The position numbers and the translations under genes were made by a program. From NCBI RefSeq assembly GCF_025840185.1, contig NZ_JAMPJU010000005.1, positions 186,001 to 250,000 on the forward strand: a DNA stretch of 64,000 nt, in the 5' to 3' direction. Below, piece by piece: positions 37,106 through 51,315 of the stretch. The notes under the pieces are model-generated. The model made no database searches and had not been told where the DNA came from. It saw only the letters and a list, made by a program, of their open reading frames with translations. Numbering within the stretch: the first letter of the stretch is position 1; every line of letters starts with the position of its first letter. This DNA is from Brenneria izbisi (GTDB taxonomy: Bacteria; Pseudomonadota; Gammaproteobacteria; Enterobacterales; Enterobacteriaceae).

Positions 37106-37900
37106 TTATAAATATTCTGGTGTTAAAGACTGTTGTAAAAGGCTATTCAAACGGCGTGCCGCCAGAGGTCGCGCCACTTCCGGCGCCATAAACGTTTGAT
37201 TATTGATTCGTTCCCGCACACTTACGGCGAAATATGGCTTCTCAGGCGGAATATGATACCAACGACTTTGTTTACCCAGTGTTTGCTGGCTACAGTGAAT
37301 ATGCACCACCCGTAAATCGCAACCACAACGCACCGCAATATTGGCGGCGCCACGCTGCAACACCATAGGTTCGCCATATCGCGTTCGCGTACCCTCAGGG
37401 AAAATAATTATCGCATCCCCGTTGTCAAGTCGTTGCTGACAGTCAGCTAACAGTGCGTCAGACTGACTATTAAGCAGATAATCAGCGCAACGGATGACAC
37501 CACGAAAAAAAGGGTTTTTCTGTAAATCAGCCTTGACCAGACAGTCCGCATCCGGCATCACAGACGCCAGCAACACATAATCAATCAACGTCGGATGATT
37601 GGCGACAACCAGACAGCTTCGATCCGTCTGCAAGGTTTCAATGCCATCAATGTGGTAATCCAACACCCCCAACTTACGCGCACTCCATAAAAAGAAACGG
37701 AAACTGGCGGAAATACTGCGGCGCGCCATCTGGCGGCGGCGCATAACATCATGTTGAAAAATCAGCAACAGGTTAAACCACACCATAGATAGCAATAACC
37801 CGCCAAGACCAAACATCAAAAAGCAGCATCCCGTCATCGTCAATCGCCATAAACGATTTACACGAGATGATGAGCGTAATATCAATGACGACTCAGACAT
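37106..37900 (-). CDS. apeD: Lysophosphatidate-type acyltransferase (ApeD)
   Basis: 264 residues starting MSESSLILRSSSR. This start fits the eight-base overlap with apeC far better than a much earlier codon. A membrane helix (LTMTGCCFLMFGLGGLLLSM) is followed by the PlsC-type motif NHPTLIDYVLL near 93, a variant of NHxxxxD with Asp kept, and FPEGTRT near 165. It may build the lipid part of the aryl polyene. Confidence 0.83.
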   Translation of the reverse strand: MSESSLILRSSSRVNRLWRLTMTGCCFLMFGLGGLLLSMVWFNLLLIFQHDVMRRRQMARRSISASFRFFLWSARKLGVLDYHIDGIETLQTDRSCLVVANHPTLIDYVLLASVMPDADCLVKADLQKNPFFRGVIRCADYLLNSQSDALLADCQQRLDNGDAIIIFPEGTRTRYGEPMVLQRGAANIAVRCGCDLRVVHIHCSQQTLGKQSRWYHIPPEKPYFAVSVRERINNQTFMAPEVARPLAARRLNSLLQQSLTPEYL

Positions 37901-38630
37901 CGCGTCGTTCCCAATGCCAGTCAAGACGTTCACCAGGGATATGAAATGTCGGCTTCCTGGCCAGAAAGTCATGCAAAAACAGTAAGCTTTGCGGAACATT
38001 ACCCGCGCCATGTTCAACCTGCGGCACCGATTTACAGATAATACCTTGTCCTTTCCCCAGTAATACGGCAACCGCGTAAGGATAACGTGGCATTTGTGCC
38101 GGTATATGCGAGTAGTAAAAAGCAGGGATAGCGCCATCAAAATCAACCAGCAGAATATTCCGGTGACCCGCAGTCTGTAATGATTTAGCCTCGATCAGTC
38201 CTTGCTGGAAAGAATCAGCCCCCGCAGCAACGGATGTTGATACCAATGGCGCTCCCGCCGCGATAGTCAGGCTTCCTACCGCGGCATTATGCACTGACAT
38301 GGCAAAATCAGTAGGCGAGATATCTTCATTGTTTGACAGCGCTTTCAAAATAATTAGATTACGTTCCAGCTCGCCATGACGAGAAGTAAAGACAATTGCA
38401 TCAACCGTCTGACGACGAAGTATCGCCAGGCCGCAATCTACCGCCAGGCGACTTCCATGATTCAAACGACGCGCCATCATCATCGGCAAGTGCCGACACT
38501 TTTCCAGCGGCTGCTCCGAATCAATTACCGTTGGTCGTCCGGCCCAAAGCCGCCAATCCTCAACATTGCTGATACCTGGTGCGCTAGCCTGCCAGTCAAG
38601 AATTGAAAACGCTAAATTCATACCTGTCAT
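37893..38630 (-). CDS. apeC: Chain-length-factor-like partial ketosynthase (ApeC)
   Basis: 245 residues resembling the N-terminal part of beta-ketoacyl synthases. The region that would hold the active Cys reads HNAAVGSLTIAAGA near 117, without Cys, as in type II PKS chain-length factors. It is the expected partner of ApeO. A later in-frame ATG (38621) is a possible start. Confidence 0.8.
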   Translation of the reverse strand: MTGMNLAFSILDWQASAPGISNVEDWRLWAGRPTVIDSEQPLEKCRHLPMMMARRLNHGSRLAVDCGLAILRRQTVDAIVFTSRHGELERNLIILKALSNNEDISPTDFAMSVHNAAVGSLTIAAGAPLVSTSVAAGADSFQQGLIEAKSLQTAGHRNILLVDFDGAIPAFYYSHIPAQMPRYPYAVAVLLGKGQGIICKSVPQVEHGAGNVPQSLLFLHDFLARKPTFHIPGERLDWHWERRDV

Positions 38631-38698
38631 CTTATTCCGATGCTACCTACGCCAGAAACACACATACCATCTTGAGACTGCTTTATGCATCTCGTTTA

Positions 38699-39772
38699 TC
38701 ATTGCTTTTTACAAACAAGCAGCGTGTGGCCGATACCAATATTGTCAACCTGATGTTCTACGATAAACCCGGCTTCACCCAGTAAGGGTAAAAATCGTTT
38801 GGCCGCATAAAAACGGCTGGTACCATTAGCAAGACAGGTGAAATAGAGCGAAGAAACATTGAGGCTGAACGCGCCCGCCTCCCACTGCTGACGATCCCAA
38901 AAAATTTCTAAAATACAGACTCGCGCCTCAGCCTTCATTGAACCCGCAATTTTTCGCAGAATCGCGACTATCTGTTCTTCGCTGAAACAGTCAAGAAACT
39001 GGCTCATCCACCAGATATCCGCTTCCCCTGGTAATAGACAATCCGAGAGCATATCGACAGCAGTCCCTTGAATACGATCAGATTTGCCTGCTTCTGCAAT
39101 ATTTGCCGCTGCCAGCGTAATTTGCTCCGGTAGATCCAGAATTGTAACCTTCACATCTCGATCATAGTCATAGCAACGCATTGCCCACTTACCGGTATTT
39201 CCGCCCACATCATATAAATGCTTTGGTTTTAACTGAAATACATGCGGCAACACAGCATCAAATGCCGCGTCAGAATAAAAGTGATCGAAAGCAAACCAGC
39301 TATCTTTTGCCTGCTGTGGTAATTGACTTAAGGCCGGATATATTGTTGGCCACTCGCCAAAAACCTTTAACCCCGCCGGCTCATTTTTTGATAAAGCTTC
39401 ATCAAGATAAAACATGCCTTGATAGCAAACATCCTGGGTGAAATCCATATTTACGCGGGTCATGCGATCGTGAAGCAGATAGTGGCCTATTTTTGCCAGA
39501 AAATAGACCTCATCGCACTGGGTGATAATACGTCCACTAAGACCAACATCCAGTAACAGTTCGACGGCATAGCGGTTTAATGAAGTGATAGTGATAATAT
39601 CGCCGAGGTTCGCTCCCTGGCGACCGCGCTTATCGAGAAACGCCAGAATACCGTGATTGCATAGATTAATTGCAGCCTGAAACAACATCGGCGCAAAAGC
39701 GATACGTTGAGCTTCGGTAATAGCATCAAGCGCACTGACATTATCTTTTTCATATCCGTAAGGCACGATCAT
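38699..39772 (-). CDS. apeB: SAM-dependent methyltransferase of the aryl polyene cluster (ApeB)
   Basis: 357 residues starting MIVPYGYEKDN. An N-terminal winged-helix dimerisation region leads to a Rossmann domain with the SAM loop LYDVGGNTGKWAMR near 177, like small-molecule O- or C-methyltransferases. It probably methylates the aryl head group. The start is chosen because the codons before it (to 39820) would add an unlikely hydrophobic tail. An AAGGG is only two bases upstream, so the exact start is uncertain. Confidence 0.8.
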   Translation of the reverse strand: MIVPYGYEKDNVSALDAITEAQRIAFAPMLFQAAINLCNHGILAFLDKRGRQGANLGDIITITSLNRYAVELLLDVGLSGRIITQCDEVYFLAKIGHYLLHDRMTRVNMDFTQDVCYQGMFYLDEALSKNEPAGLKVFGEWPTIYPALSQLPQQAKDSWFAFDHFYSDAAFDAVLPHVFQLKPKHLYDVGGNTGKWAMRCYDYDRDVKVTILDLPEQITLAAANIAEAGKSDRIQGTAVDMLSDCLLPGEADIWWMSQFLDCFSEEQIVAILRKIAGSMKAEARVCILEIFWDRQQWEAGAFSLNVSSLYFTCLANGTSRFYAAKRFLPLLGEAGFIVEHQVDNIGIGHTLLVCKKQ

Positions 39773-39843
39773 TTCCCTTAAAAAAGCGAATATCACGAAA
39801 TAAAAAAATAAGAGGGCCAAATAAAAATATCCGGCCCTTAAAA

Positions 39844-40230
39844 TTATTTAATTTGTTGGCCTGCGAGTTTTAATTGAATTTCTCGGTCCAGATTGTTTAC
39901 CCAGCGATTATAATTACGATGAATTTTTCCATCACCTGCCAGCAGATTCTGACTACTGACATAATTGATCGAATAGCTGGTTTGTGAATAGTTAATACGG
40001 ATATCCGCCACGTGACCACGCTGATCAAGGCGTGCATTGATGACGCCAGGAGAAACCGGGGTCATCACCCACTCACGCTCCAGACCAGCTTGAAGAATAG
40101 CCTTTTTCACCTGATCAGCCGTGTATTGTGCTGCAATTGTTTTAGTCACATTGGCTACTGGGGCCGTGCGAGCACAACCAGAAAGAGCCAAAACACATGC
40201 CAACCCTAAGAAAATAAAAAGTTTTTTCAT
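39844..40230 (-). CDS. apeA: Small lipoprotein at the head of the aryl polyene operon (ApeA)
   Basis: 128 residues. The signal peptide ends in the lipobox LSGC with Cys near residue 19, so it should be an envelope lipoprotein. The rest (VKKAILQAGLEREWVMTPV) has no known catalytic motif. It occupies the first position of 18 cluster genes. Its role is not established; it may help export or assembly. Confidence 0.78.
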   Translation of the reverse strand: MKKLFIFLGLACVLALSGCARTAPVANVTKTIAAQYTADQVKKAILQAGLEREWVMTPVSPGVINARLDQRGHVADIRINYSQTSYSINYVSSQNLLAGDGKIHRNYNRWVNNLDREIQLKLAGQQIK

Positions 40231-40319
40231 AAAATCCCTGTCAATAAACTCTACATTTAAACTGCGATAAAGCAGCAGCGTCTGATGCGAAGCATAAGAA
40301 TTAGCGCATCATTTAAACT

Positions 40320-40349
40320 ATTTTACACAAAATAATTATCCGTTGACAA
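40320..40349 (-). promoter_or_regulatory. Putative sigma-70 promoter of the aryl polyene operon
   Basis: On the minus strand TTGTCA (40344-40349) and TAAAAT (40320-40325) are 18 bases apart, about 90 bases upstream of apeA. No operator was recognised. It is the only good candidate for the whole 15-kb operon. Confidence 0.55.
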
Positions 40350-40446
40350 AAAAAACATCGCTGCATGTTTTCAAGTCAAAAGGAAGGGAAAAATAGCAAA
40401 AGGAGGGATGTAATAACCAGAATGTATTCCCAGTAAAGCGGAATGA

Positions 40447-40498
40447 CAAAAAATCCGCCTTATGGAAATGCTTAGAAAAAGTCACCACAAGACGGATT
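40447..40498 (-). terminator. Rho-independent terminator of glmS
   Basis: On the minus strand a 14-bp stem with two G-T wobbles (AATCCGTCTTGTGG with CCATAAGGCGGATT) and a 19-base loop is followed by six T. It begins 25 bases after the glmS stop, the exact distance at which Tn7 inserts in other bacteria. Confidence 0.8.
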
Positions 40499-40558
40499 GA
40501 AGCTTAAAAAGCGGCCATGAAATTACTCAACCGTCACCGACTTCGCCAGGTTACGCGG
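40498..40558 (-). other. attTn7-like site at the glmS 3' end
   Basis: The last codons of glmS encode [13 protein letters not shown], the segment whose DNA is the TnsD target in Tn7-type transposition. Insertion would fall about 25 bases past the stop, near 40498. The site looks intact. No Tn7-end sequence was recognised in the 290 bases before apeA. Confidence 0.6.
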
Positions 40559-42355
40559 CTGATCGACGTCCGTACCTTTGATCAGCGCCACATGGTAAGC
40601 CAGCAACTGTAGCGGCACGGTGTAGAAAATCGGCGCAATCACCTCTTCAATGTGCGGCAGGGGAATAATCTTCATATTCTCGCTACTGGTGAAACCCGCA
40701 TCTTCGTCGGCAAACACATAGAGTTCGCCGCCGCGCGCCCGAACTTCTTCAATATTGGATTTTAGCTTTTCCAGCAACTCATTGTTGGGCGCCACCACCA
40801 CTACCGGCATATCCGCATCAATCAACGCCAACGGACCGTGCTTCAGTTCACCCGCAGCATAGGCCTCCGCATGGATATAGGAGATTTCTTTCAGCTTCAA
40901 CGCGCCTTCCATTGCAATAGGATACTGATCGCCACGCCCCAGGAACAGCGCATGATGCTTATCAGAGAAACCTTCAGCCAGCGACTCGATGAGCTTATCC
41001 TGCGACAGCATTTGCTCGATTCGGGCAGGCAGCGCCTGCAAACCGTGTACGATATCCTGCTCAGTCTTTGCATCCATACCACGCAGACGGCCAATACGCG
41101 CCACCAGCATCAGCAGAACGGTGAGTTGCGTCGTGAAGGCTTTAGTGGAGGCCACGCCGATTTCCACACCGGCTTTGGTCATCAGCGACAGATCGGATTC
41201 ACGCACCAGCGAGGAGCCGGCAACATTACAAATAGCCAGTGAGCCCAGATATCCCAGTTCCTTGGATAAACGCAGCGCAGCCAGCGTATCCGCTGTTTCA
41301 CCGGACTGAGACAGGGTAATCATCAGGCTGTTTTGTCGTACCGCTGGTTGGCGATAGCGAAATTCGGAGGCGATTTCCACATCACACGGCACGCCCGCTA
41401 GCGCTTCAAACCAATAACGGGCCACCATACCGGAATTGTAAGACGTACCGCAGGCGATAATCTGAACATGCTGCACATTCGCCAATAGCTGATCCGCGTG
41501 CGGGCCTAATTCAGAAAGATTGATCTCGCCGTGGCTGAAACGCCCTTCAAGGGTGTTTTTGATGGCCATCGGCTGCTCGTAGATCTCTTTCTGCATATAA
41601 TGACGGTAAGCCCCTTTGTCACCGGCATCGTAATTGACTTTCGATTCAATTTCTTCGCGCACGGCAAGCTGGCCGGATTTATCAAATACGCGAACGTCAC
41701 GACGTGTGATTTCCGCCACGTCGCCCTCTTCCAGAAACATAAAACGGCGGGTAACCGGCAACAGCGCCAGTTGGTCGGAAGCAATAAAGTTTTCCCCCAT
41801 GCCGCGACCGATAACCAGCGGACTACCGGAACGCGCGGCAACCAGTACGCCTGGATCACGGCTATCCAACACCACCATACCGTACGCGCCGCGCAATTGA
41901 GGGATCACGCGTTTAACCACCTCGACCAGTGAATCACCACTCTGCTTTTGTTCAAAATGAACCAGATGGGCAACAACTTCGGTATCCGTTTCCGACACAA
42001 AGCGGTAACCGCGTTCTATCATCAGTTCACGCAACGGTTCGTGGTTTTCGATAATCCCGTTATGAACGATGATAATGTTTTCAGAAACATGAGGATGCGC
42101 ATTGACCTCTGAAGGTTCGCCGTGCGTTGCCCAACGGGTATGGGCAATCCCGGTGCCGCCATTCAGCGCATGTTCTTCAGCGGCCTGAGCCAGAATCTGA
42201 ACCTTTCCCAAACGCCGTAAGCGGGAAACCTGCCCTTCACTGTCCACCACCGCCAGCCCCGCTGAATCATAACCACGATATTCAAGGCGACGTAAACCTT
42301 CCAACAAAATTTCTGCGATATCACGTTGCGCGACTGCGCCTACAATTCCACACAT
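40523..42355 (-). CDS. glmS: GlmS, glutamine-fructose-6-phosphate aminotransferase
   Basis: 610 residues (E. coli 609). The start at 42355 gives [12 protein letters not shown] with the catalytic N-terminal Cys. A glutaminase domain ([14 protein letters not shown], ~24) is followed by two SIS isomerase domains, with [10 protein letters not shown] near 301 and [13 protein letters not shown] near 348. It makes glucosamine-6-phosphate, the first step to cell-wall amino sugars. It follows glmU after a terminator-like hairpin, as in the E. coli glmUS unit. Confidence 0.98.
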   Translation of the reverse strand: MCGIVGAVAQRDIAEILLEGLRRLEYRGYDSAGLAVVDSEGQVSRLRRLGKVQILAQAAEEHALNGGTGIAHTRWATHGEPSEVNAHPHVSENIIIVHNGIIENHEPLRELMIERGYRFVSETDTEVVAHLVHFEQKQSGDSLVEVVKRVIPQLRGAYGMVVLDSRDPGVLVAARSGSPLVIGRGMGENFIASDQLALLPVTRRFMFLEEGDVAEITRRDVRVFDKSGQLAVREEIESKVNYDAGDKGAYRHYMQKEIYEQPMAIKNTLEGRFSHGEINLSELGPHADQLLANVQHVQIIACGTSYNSGMVARYWFEALAGVPCDVEIASEFRYRQPAVRQNSLMITLSQSGETADTLAALRLSKELGYLGSLAICNVAGSSLVRESDLSLMTKAGVEIGVASTKAFTTQLTVLLMLVARIGRLRGMDAKTEQDIVHGLQALPARIEQMLSQDKLIESLAEGFSDKHHALFLGRGDQYPIAMEGALKLKEISYIHAEAYAAGELKHGPLALIDADMPVVVVAPNNELLEKLKSNIEEVRARGGELYVFADEDAGFTSSENMKIIPLPHIEEVIAPIFYTVPLQLLAYHVALIKGTDVDQPRNLAKSVTVE

Positions 42356-42504
42356 CGATTGTATTCCTATAAAAGTGACATATTGTGTCACCAGAGATGT
42401 CTTAGACCTGATTGTCCCGGTTTTTCCGGGTTCCCCGAGCCTTGTAGAGAGTTGGGGGTTATTATGTTTTGCCGTGCGCTTTTGACCAATCATCAAAACA
42501 CAGA

Positions 42505-42533
42505 GCAAAACAGCCTCCGCCGTCGGCGAAGGC
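42505..42533 (-). terminator. Hairpin with T run between glmU and glmS
   Basis: On the minus strand AGCCTTCGCC pairs with GGCGGAGGCT (one wobble) around a three-base loop, followed by TGTTTTG. It lies about ten bases after the glmU stop. In E. coli this gap carries processing sites of the glmUS message; here partial termination is likely. Confidence 0.6.
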
Positions 42534-42543
42534 TAAAACCCGA

Positions 42544-43914
42544 TTATTTCTTCTTCACTGGCCGCCGCCAGCCCGCTTTTTGATTCTGCTCTTTACGGTT
42601 ATAGACCAGTTCCGCGCCATTTACATCTTTCATCACCGTCGTGCCTGCGGCGATAGTAGCGCCTGCCGCAACCGTAACCGGCGCCACCAGTTGTGTATCG
42701 GAGCCCACAAACACATCGTCGCCAATCACGGTTTTATGTTTGTTGGCGCCATCATAGTTACAGGTAATGGTTCCCGCGCCGATATTCACACCGGCGCCAA
42801 TCTCCGCATCGCCCAGATAGCTGAGGTGGCCTGCTTTTGAACCCTTGCCCAGACGCACCTTTTTCAGTTCCACGAAATTGCCGACATGCGCGCCTTGCGC
42901 CAGTTCAGCCCCCGGACGCAGACGAGCGAATGGCCCCACCGTACAGTCAGCCTCCAACACCGCGTCTTCCAGTACTGAGTATGGGCTGATTTCGCAATCA
43001 TCACCAATAATCGAGTTCCTGATGACGCAGCCCGCGCCGATTTTAACCCGGTCGCCAAGCTGAACATGACCTTCCATCACCACATTGACGTCAATGATAA
43101 CATCACGGCCATAGGTCAATTCACCACGCAGATCAAAACGATGCGGATCAAGCAGCATAACCCCCGCCAACAGGAGTTGCTGCGCCTGTTCAAGTTGATA
43201 AACACACTCAAGCGCCGACAACTGCAAGCGATTATTCACCCCTTCAACTTCACTTAAACGATCGGGATGTACCGTTTCAATCCTGTTGCCTTCTGCGGCG
43301 GCTAGGGCAATGATATCGGTAATGTAAAACTCACCTTGCGCATTATCGTTATTCAATCGGCTTAACCAGCGCTTCAAATCTTTGCCGTTGGCGACCAGAA
43401 TGCCGGTATTGATTTCATTAATCCGGCGCTGCTCTTCGTTGGCGTCTTTATGTTCAATAATCCCCACCACCGCACCGTTATCACGCACAATACGGCCATA
43501 ACCCGCGGGATCATCCAGCTTCACCGTCAGTAAGCCAATTCCCCCTTGCGGTTTTGCCTGCAATAAACGGCTCAGCGTTGATGGAGAAATCAGCGGCACA
43601 TCGCCGTATAGCATCAGAATATCTTCATCGTCGGCAAAATAGGGCGCGGCCTGTTGCATAGCATGCCCCGTCCCCAACTGCTCTGCCTGCAATACCCAGT
43701 TCAATGCCGGATCGCACAGTTCACGCTTCAACAAATCGCCGCCGTGCCCATAAACCATATGAACATGCTGTGCGCCGGTTGTCATCGCGGCGTCAATTAC
43801 ATGCTGCACCATCGGTTTACCCGCTAACGGGTGCAAAACTTTGGGAAGATCGGAATACATGCGGGTTCCTTTACCAGCGGCAAGGATAACCACACTCATA
43901 GCGCTATTCGACAT
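42544..43914 (-). CDS. glmU: GlmU, bifunctional UDP-GlcNAc pyrophosphorylase / GlcN-1-P acetyltransferase
   Basis: 456 residues, the same length as E. coli GlmU, starting [18 protein letters not shown] lies about five bases before this ATG. The N-terminal half has [15 protein letters not shown] near 11 and [10 protein letters not shown] near 75. The C-terminal half is a left-handed beta helix with hexapeptide repeats ([30 protein letters not shown]). It makes UDP-GlcNAc for peptidoglycan and LPS. Confidence 0.98.
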   Translation of the reverse strand: MSNSAMSVVILAAGKGTRMYSDLPKVLHPLAGKPMVQHVIDAAMTTGAQHVHMVYGHGGDLLKRELCDPALNWVLQAEQLGTGHAMQQAAPYFADDEDILMLYGDVPLISPSTLSRLLQAKPQGGIGLLTVKLDDPAGYGRIVRDNGAVVGIIEHKDANEEQRRINEINTGILVANGKDLKRWLSRLNNDNAQGEFYITDIIALAAAEGNRIETVHPDRLSEVEGVNNRLQLSALECVYQLEQAQQLLLAGVMLLDPHRFDLRGELTYGRDVIIDVNVVMEGHVQLGDRVKIGAGCVIRNSIIGDDCEISPYSVLEDAVLEADCTVGPFARLRPGAELAQGAHVGNFVELKKVRLGKGSKAGHLSYLGDAEIGAGVNIGAGTITCNYDGANKHKTVIGDDVFVGSDTQLVAPVTVAAGATIAAGTTVMKDVNGAELVYNRKEQNQKAGWRRPVKKK

Positions 43915-44120
43915 AAGCATCCTGAAAAAACGGGTTGGCAGATAATCAAAAGAGGTGAACAAAACAACAATCTGAGTGTACCGAAACTTGTCCTGAAAGC
44001 AGACAGTTTTTCATGGTTTTTTTCTGAAAGATATGCTTAAAAATAGCGGGATAAAATGGCTGGCTCCCTCCAACAAACTGAACATAAATGTTGCAGTCAG
44101 AATTGCTTGCGCATTAACGC

Positions 44121-44154
44121 AAAAAGGCCAGTCGGCATTACCCCACTGGCCTTT
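44121..44154. terminator. Terminator of the atp operon
   Basis: A perfect 10-bp stem AAAGGCCAGT / ACTGGCCTTT with a 12-base loop and T runs on the minus-strand side, 22 bases after atpC. It separates the ATP synthase operon from glmU. Confidence 0.85.
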
Positions 44155-44175
44155 ATTTCATAACATGCTTATCTG

Positions 44176-44598
44176 TTACATCGCTTTTCTGGTCAGTTCG
44201 ATAACGCGCAGTTTGGCAATCGCTTTAGTCAGCTCAGCGGACGCCTGAGCATAATCCACATCGCCATGCGAACTACGAATATGCTCTTCTGCCTTGCGTT
44301 TCGCTTCCAGCGCACGCGCTTCATCCAGATCCTGCCCACGGATGGCGGTATCTGACAGTACGGTCACCATATTCGGCTGCACTTCAAGAACGCCGCCGGA
44401 AAGGTAGATATACTCTTCTTCACCGTGCTGTTTAACGATACGAACCATACCGGGCTTAATGGCAGTGAGCAGAGGGGCATGTCCCGGATAAATACCCAGT
44501 TCGCCTTCGCTCCCCGTCACCTGGATTTTCTGCACCAGACCGGAGAACATTTGCTGTTCCGCACTAACGACATCCAGATGGTAAGTCATAGCAGCCAT
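44176..44598 (-). CDS. atpC: ATP synthase epsilon subunit
   Basis: 140 residues (E. coli 139). The beta-sandwich part has [19 protein letters not shown] near 33 and LSGGVLEVQ near 69, followed by the C-terminal helical pair rich in Arg, Lys and Ala. It is part of the central rotor stalk and inhibits ATP hydrolysis. Last gene of the operon, 19 bases after atpD. Confidence 0.98.
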   Translation of the reverse strand: MAAMTYHLDVVSAEQQMFSGLVQKIQVTGSEGELGIYPGHAPLLTAIKPGMVRIVKQHGEEEYIYLSGGVLEVQPNMVTVLSDTAIRGQDLDEARALEAKRKAEEHIRSSHGDVDYAQASAELTKAIAKLRVIELTRKAM

Positions 44599-44617
44599 AT
44601 CACCCTCCTACAAGGCG

Positions 44618-46911
<2,294 letters not shown>

Positions 46912-46964
46912 CTTTTGCTTCTCCTCAATGCCTTGCGGCCTGCTTTACAGCAGGCCACCGGGCC

Positions 46965-48506
46965 TTACCAGGACTGTGTTGCCTTAAAGGTATCGAGGAT
47001 GGATTTGAATTTACCCTCGATCTCATCGTTATAAGCGCCAGTCTGGTCGATTTGTTGCAGAAGTTCGCCATGCTCACGGTCTGCATAAGCCAGCAGCGCC
47101 GCTTCAAAACCACCGACTTTCGCCAGTTCGACGTCTTCCAGATAACCTCGTTCCGCCGCAAACAGAACCAGAGACTGCTGCGCAACCGACATCGGCGCAT
47201 ACTGTTTCTGTTTCAGCAACTCGGTCACTTTCTGACCGTGGCTTAACTGTTTGCGCGTTGCATCATCAAGATCGGATGCAAACTGAGAAAACGCCGCCAG
47301 TTCACGATACTGCGCCAATGCGGTACGAATACCGCCGGACAATTTTTTCATGATCTTGGTCTGTGCCGCGCCGCCCACACGGGATACGGAGATCCCTGGG
47401 TTAACCGCGGGACGGATACCAGCGTTAAACAGGTTGGACTCCAGGAAGATCTGACCATCGGTAATGGAAATAACGTTGGTCGGAACGAACGCGGAAACAT
47501 CGCCCGCCTGCGTTTCAATGATGGGCAGCGCAGTCAGTGAACCGGTTTTTCCTTTCACTTCACCCTTGGTGAATGCTTCAACGTATTCGACGTTTACACG
47601 CGCCGCACGTTCCAGCAAACGGGAGTGAAGATAGAAAACATCGCCCGGATAAGCTTCACGACCTGGCGGACGACGCAGCAACAGGGAAATCTGACGATAT
47701 GCGACAGCCTGTTTGGACAGATCATCATAAATGATCAGCGCATCTTCACCACGGTCACGGAAGTACTCGCCCATCGCGCAACCGGCATACGGCGCCAGAT
47801 ATTGCAGCGCGGCGGATTCAGACGCGGTGGCAACCACCACAATGGTATTTTCCAGCGCGCCATGCTCTTCCAGTTTACGCACCACGTTGGAAATGGTGGA
47901 GGCTTTCTGGCCGATAGCAACGTAGACGCACTTAATGCCGGAATCACGCTGGTTGATGATGGCGTCGATAGCCAATGCGGTTTTACCGGTTTGACGGTCG
48001 CCGATGATCAACTCACGCTGACCACGACCGATCGGGATCATGGCATCGACGGACTTGTAACCCGTCTGCACCGGCTGATCGACAGATTGACGCTCGATAA
48101 CGCCAGGGGCAATCGTTTCAACAGCGGAGAAACCATCGTGCTCCAGCGGGCCTTTACCATCAATCGGCGCGCCCAGCGTATTTACAACGCGTCCCAGCAG
48201 ACCGCGACCAACCGGCACTTCAAGAATACGGCCAGTACATTTTACCTTCATGCCTTCGGCCAGATCGGTATACGGCCCCATGACTACCGCACCCACAGAG
48301 TCACGCTCCAGGTTCAGTGCGATCGCATAACGGTTGCCAGGCAGAGAAATCATCTCACCCTGCATTACTTCGGCAAGACCGTGAACGCGGATGATCCCGT
48401 CGCTGACGGAAACAATAGTACCTTCATTGTGAGCTTCGCTCACTACATTGAACTGAGCAATGCGCTGCTTGATCAGTTCGCTGATTTCGGTGGAATTCAG
48501 TTGCAT
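46965..48506 (-). CDS. atpA: ATP synthase alpha subunit
   Basis: 513 residues, as in E. coli. P-loop [15 protein letters not shown] near 170, [16 protein letters not shown] near 268 and the hinge [14 protein letters not shown] near 362. It holds the non-catalytic nucleotide sites of F1. Confidence 0.99.
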   Translation of the reverse strand: MQLNSTEISELIKQRIAQFNVVSEAHNEGTIVSVSDGIIRVHGLAEVMQGEMISLPGNRYAIALNLERDSVGAVVMGPYTDLAEGMKVKCTGRILEVPVGRGLLGRVVNTLGAPIDGKGPLEHDGFSAVETIAPGVIERQSVDQPVQTGYKSVDAMIPIGRGQRELIIGDRQTGKTALAIDAIINQRDSGIKCVYVAIGQKASTISNVVRKLEEHGALENTIVVVATASESAALQYLAPYAGCAMGEYFRDRGEDALIIYDDLSKQAVAYRQISLLLRRPPGREAYPGDVFYLHSRLLERAARVNVEYVEAFTKGEVKGKTGSLTALPIIETQAGDVSAFVPTNVISITDGQIFLESNLFNAGIRPAVNPGISVSRVGGAAQTKIMKKLSGGIRTALAQYRELAAFSQFASDLDDATRKQLSHGQKVTELLKQKQYAPMSVAQQSLVLFAAERGYLEDVELAKVGGFEAALLAYADREHGELLQQIDQTGAYNDEIEGKFKSILDTFKATQSW

Positions 48507-48518
48507 GCTCCAGTCCCC

Positions 48519-49052
48519 TTAAGACTGCAAGACGTCTGCCAGACGTTCCAGACGACCGCGAATGCTGCCATCTATCACCATATCGCCCGCGCGAATAACC
48601 ACGCCGGCCATGACAGACTTATCAATTTTGCAATTCAGCTTCACTTTGCGTGACAGACGTTGTTCCATTGCAGTCGCTATCTTCGATAGCTGCTGCTCAC
48701 TCAACGTGCTGGCGGAAATGACATCGACATCAACCGTCGATTCCTGTGCCGCCCGCAGTTGAATAAATTGTTCCAGTACTTCGGGAAGCACCAGTAAACG
48801 TCCGTTCTCGGCCATCACCTTAATCAGGTTCTGACCGGCTTCATCAAGTTGATCACCACAGACGGCAATGAACGTTTTGGCCAGTTCGAGCGGCGCTACC
48901 GCACCGGAAAGCAACTCGGCCATCTGCTCGTTGCGCGTTACTTCAGCCGTAAACGCCAGCATGGTCTGCCAGCGATCAATCGCCTGGTTCTCAACCGCAA
49001 AGTCAAAAGCTGCTTTGGCGTAGGGGCGAGCTACCGTGACAAATTCAGACAT
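48519..49052 (-). CDS. atpH: ATP synthase delta subunit
   Basis: 177 residues (E. coli 177). N-terminal helical bundle [16 protein letters not shown] and the C-terminal signature [19 protein letters not shown] near 155. It joins the peripheral stalk to the top of F1. It lies 12 bases before atpA. Confidence 0.98.
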   Translation of the reverse strand: MSEFVTVARPYAKAAFDFAVENQAIDRWQTMLAFTAEVTRNEQMAELLSGAVAPLELAKTFIAVCGDQLDEAGQNLIKVMAENGRLLVLPEVLEQFIQLRAAQESTVDVDVISASTLSEQQLSKIATAMEQRLSRKVKLNCKIDKSVMAGVVIRAGDMVIDGSIRGRLERLADVLQS

Positions 49053-49066
49053 CAGCCCCTCCCTCC

Positions 49067-49537
49067 TTACAGTTCAGCGACCAGTTTATCAACGATGTCG
49101 CTGTTGGCAGCTTCATCCACGGAACGTCCAATAATTTTCTCGGCACCGGCAATAGCCAACATGGCGACTTGCTTACGCAACTCTTCACGCGCACGTTTAC
49201 GTTCGGCTTCAATTTCAGCCTGCGCTTGCGCCACAATCTTGTTACGTTCAGCTTCCGCTTCCGCTTTCGCTTCATCCAGGATCTGAGCACGGCGTTTGTT
49301 CGCCTGATCAATGATAACCTGTGCATCCGCTTTGGCTTTTTTCAGTTGGTCTGTCGCATTGGCCTGCGCTAAGTTCAAATCTTTTTTGGCACGTTCGGCA
49401 GAAGCCAGACCGTCAGCAATTTCTTTCTGACGCTTCTCGATGGCAGCCATAATTGGCGGCCATACGTACTTCATGCAGAACCAGACAAACAGGACGAACG
49501 CAATGGCTTGGCCGAGGATTGTTGCATTAATATTCAC
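49067..49537 (-). CDS. atpF: ATP synthase b subunit
   Basis: 156 residues, as in E. coli. One N-terminal membrane helix ([21 protein letters not shown]) is followed by a long charged, Ala-rich helix that dimerises as the peripheral stalk. Confidence 0.98.
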   Translation of the reverse strand: MNINATILGQAIAFVLFVWFCMKYVWPPIMAAIEKRQKEIADGLASAERAKKDLNLAQANATDQLKKAKADAQVIIDQANKRRAQILDEAKAEAEAERNKIVAQAQAEIEAERKRAREELRKQVAMLAIAGAEKIIGRSVDEAANSDIVDKLVAEL

Positions 49538-49601
49538 AGCACAATGCCTCTTTCAAAGTTAAATAAGTTGATGTTTCAACCCCAGCAGAAAACATTTCCG
49601 C

Positions 49602-49859
<258 letters not shown>

Positions 49860-49890
49860 TCAGTTAAAACGTTATTGTGTTGAAAGAAAA

Positions 49891-51076
<1,186 letters not shown>

Positions 51077-51168
51077 GACGTTTGCTCTCTCCGTACCTTC
51101 CAGAGGTATGCTGAATGACGTATCAAACTGCCTTTACACCACCGAGTCAAGCAGCAAAAAACGAGCAA

Positions 51169-51196
51169 ATTATACGGGTCATGCCTGCGAATTCAA
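51169..51196 (-). promoter_or_regulatory. atpI promoter
   Basis: On the minus strand TTGAAT (51191-51196) and a perfect TATAAT (51169-51174) are 16 bases apart, about 93 bases upstream of the atpI start. Confidence 0.75.
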
Positions 51197-51299
51197 TCGA
51201 TAAGTAGCGAAAAGGTGAACAATTATTTAAATTTCTTTCTGAAGCCTTATTTTCACTAACTATCTTCTTCGTACCCGCATGGCTAACAGGCCCATAATA

Positions 51300-51315
51300 T
51301 GTGATTTAACTCACA
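51300..51315. promoter_or_regulatory. Perfect CRP-type palindrome upstream of the atp operon
   Basis: TGTGATTTAACTCACA: both half-sites match the CRP consensus TGTGA-N6-TCACA exactly, with A and T flanks. It lies about 105 bases upstream of the atpI -35 box. Confidence 0.6.

Noticed and set aside
40231-40522. Search for a Tn7-type end or small RNA gene between glmS and apeA
   Set aside because: Only the glmS terminator and one promoter could be supported; no Tn7-end repeats were recognised.
47625-48653. 342-codon plus-strand open frame opposite atpA
   Set aside because: It lies wholly antisense to atpA, has no family motif or ribosome-binding site, and its composition reflects the complementary strand of a conserved gene.
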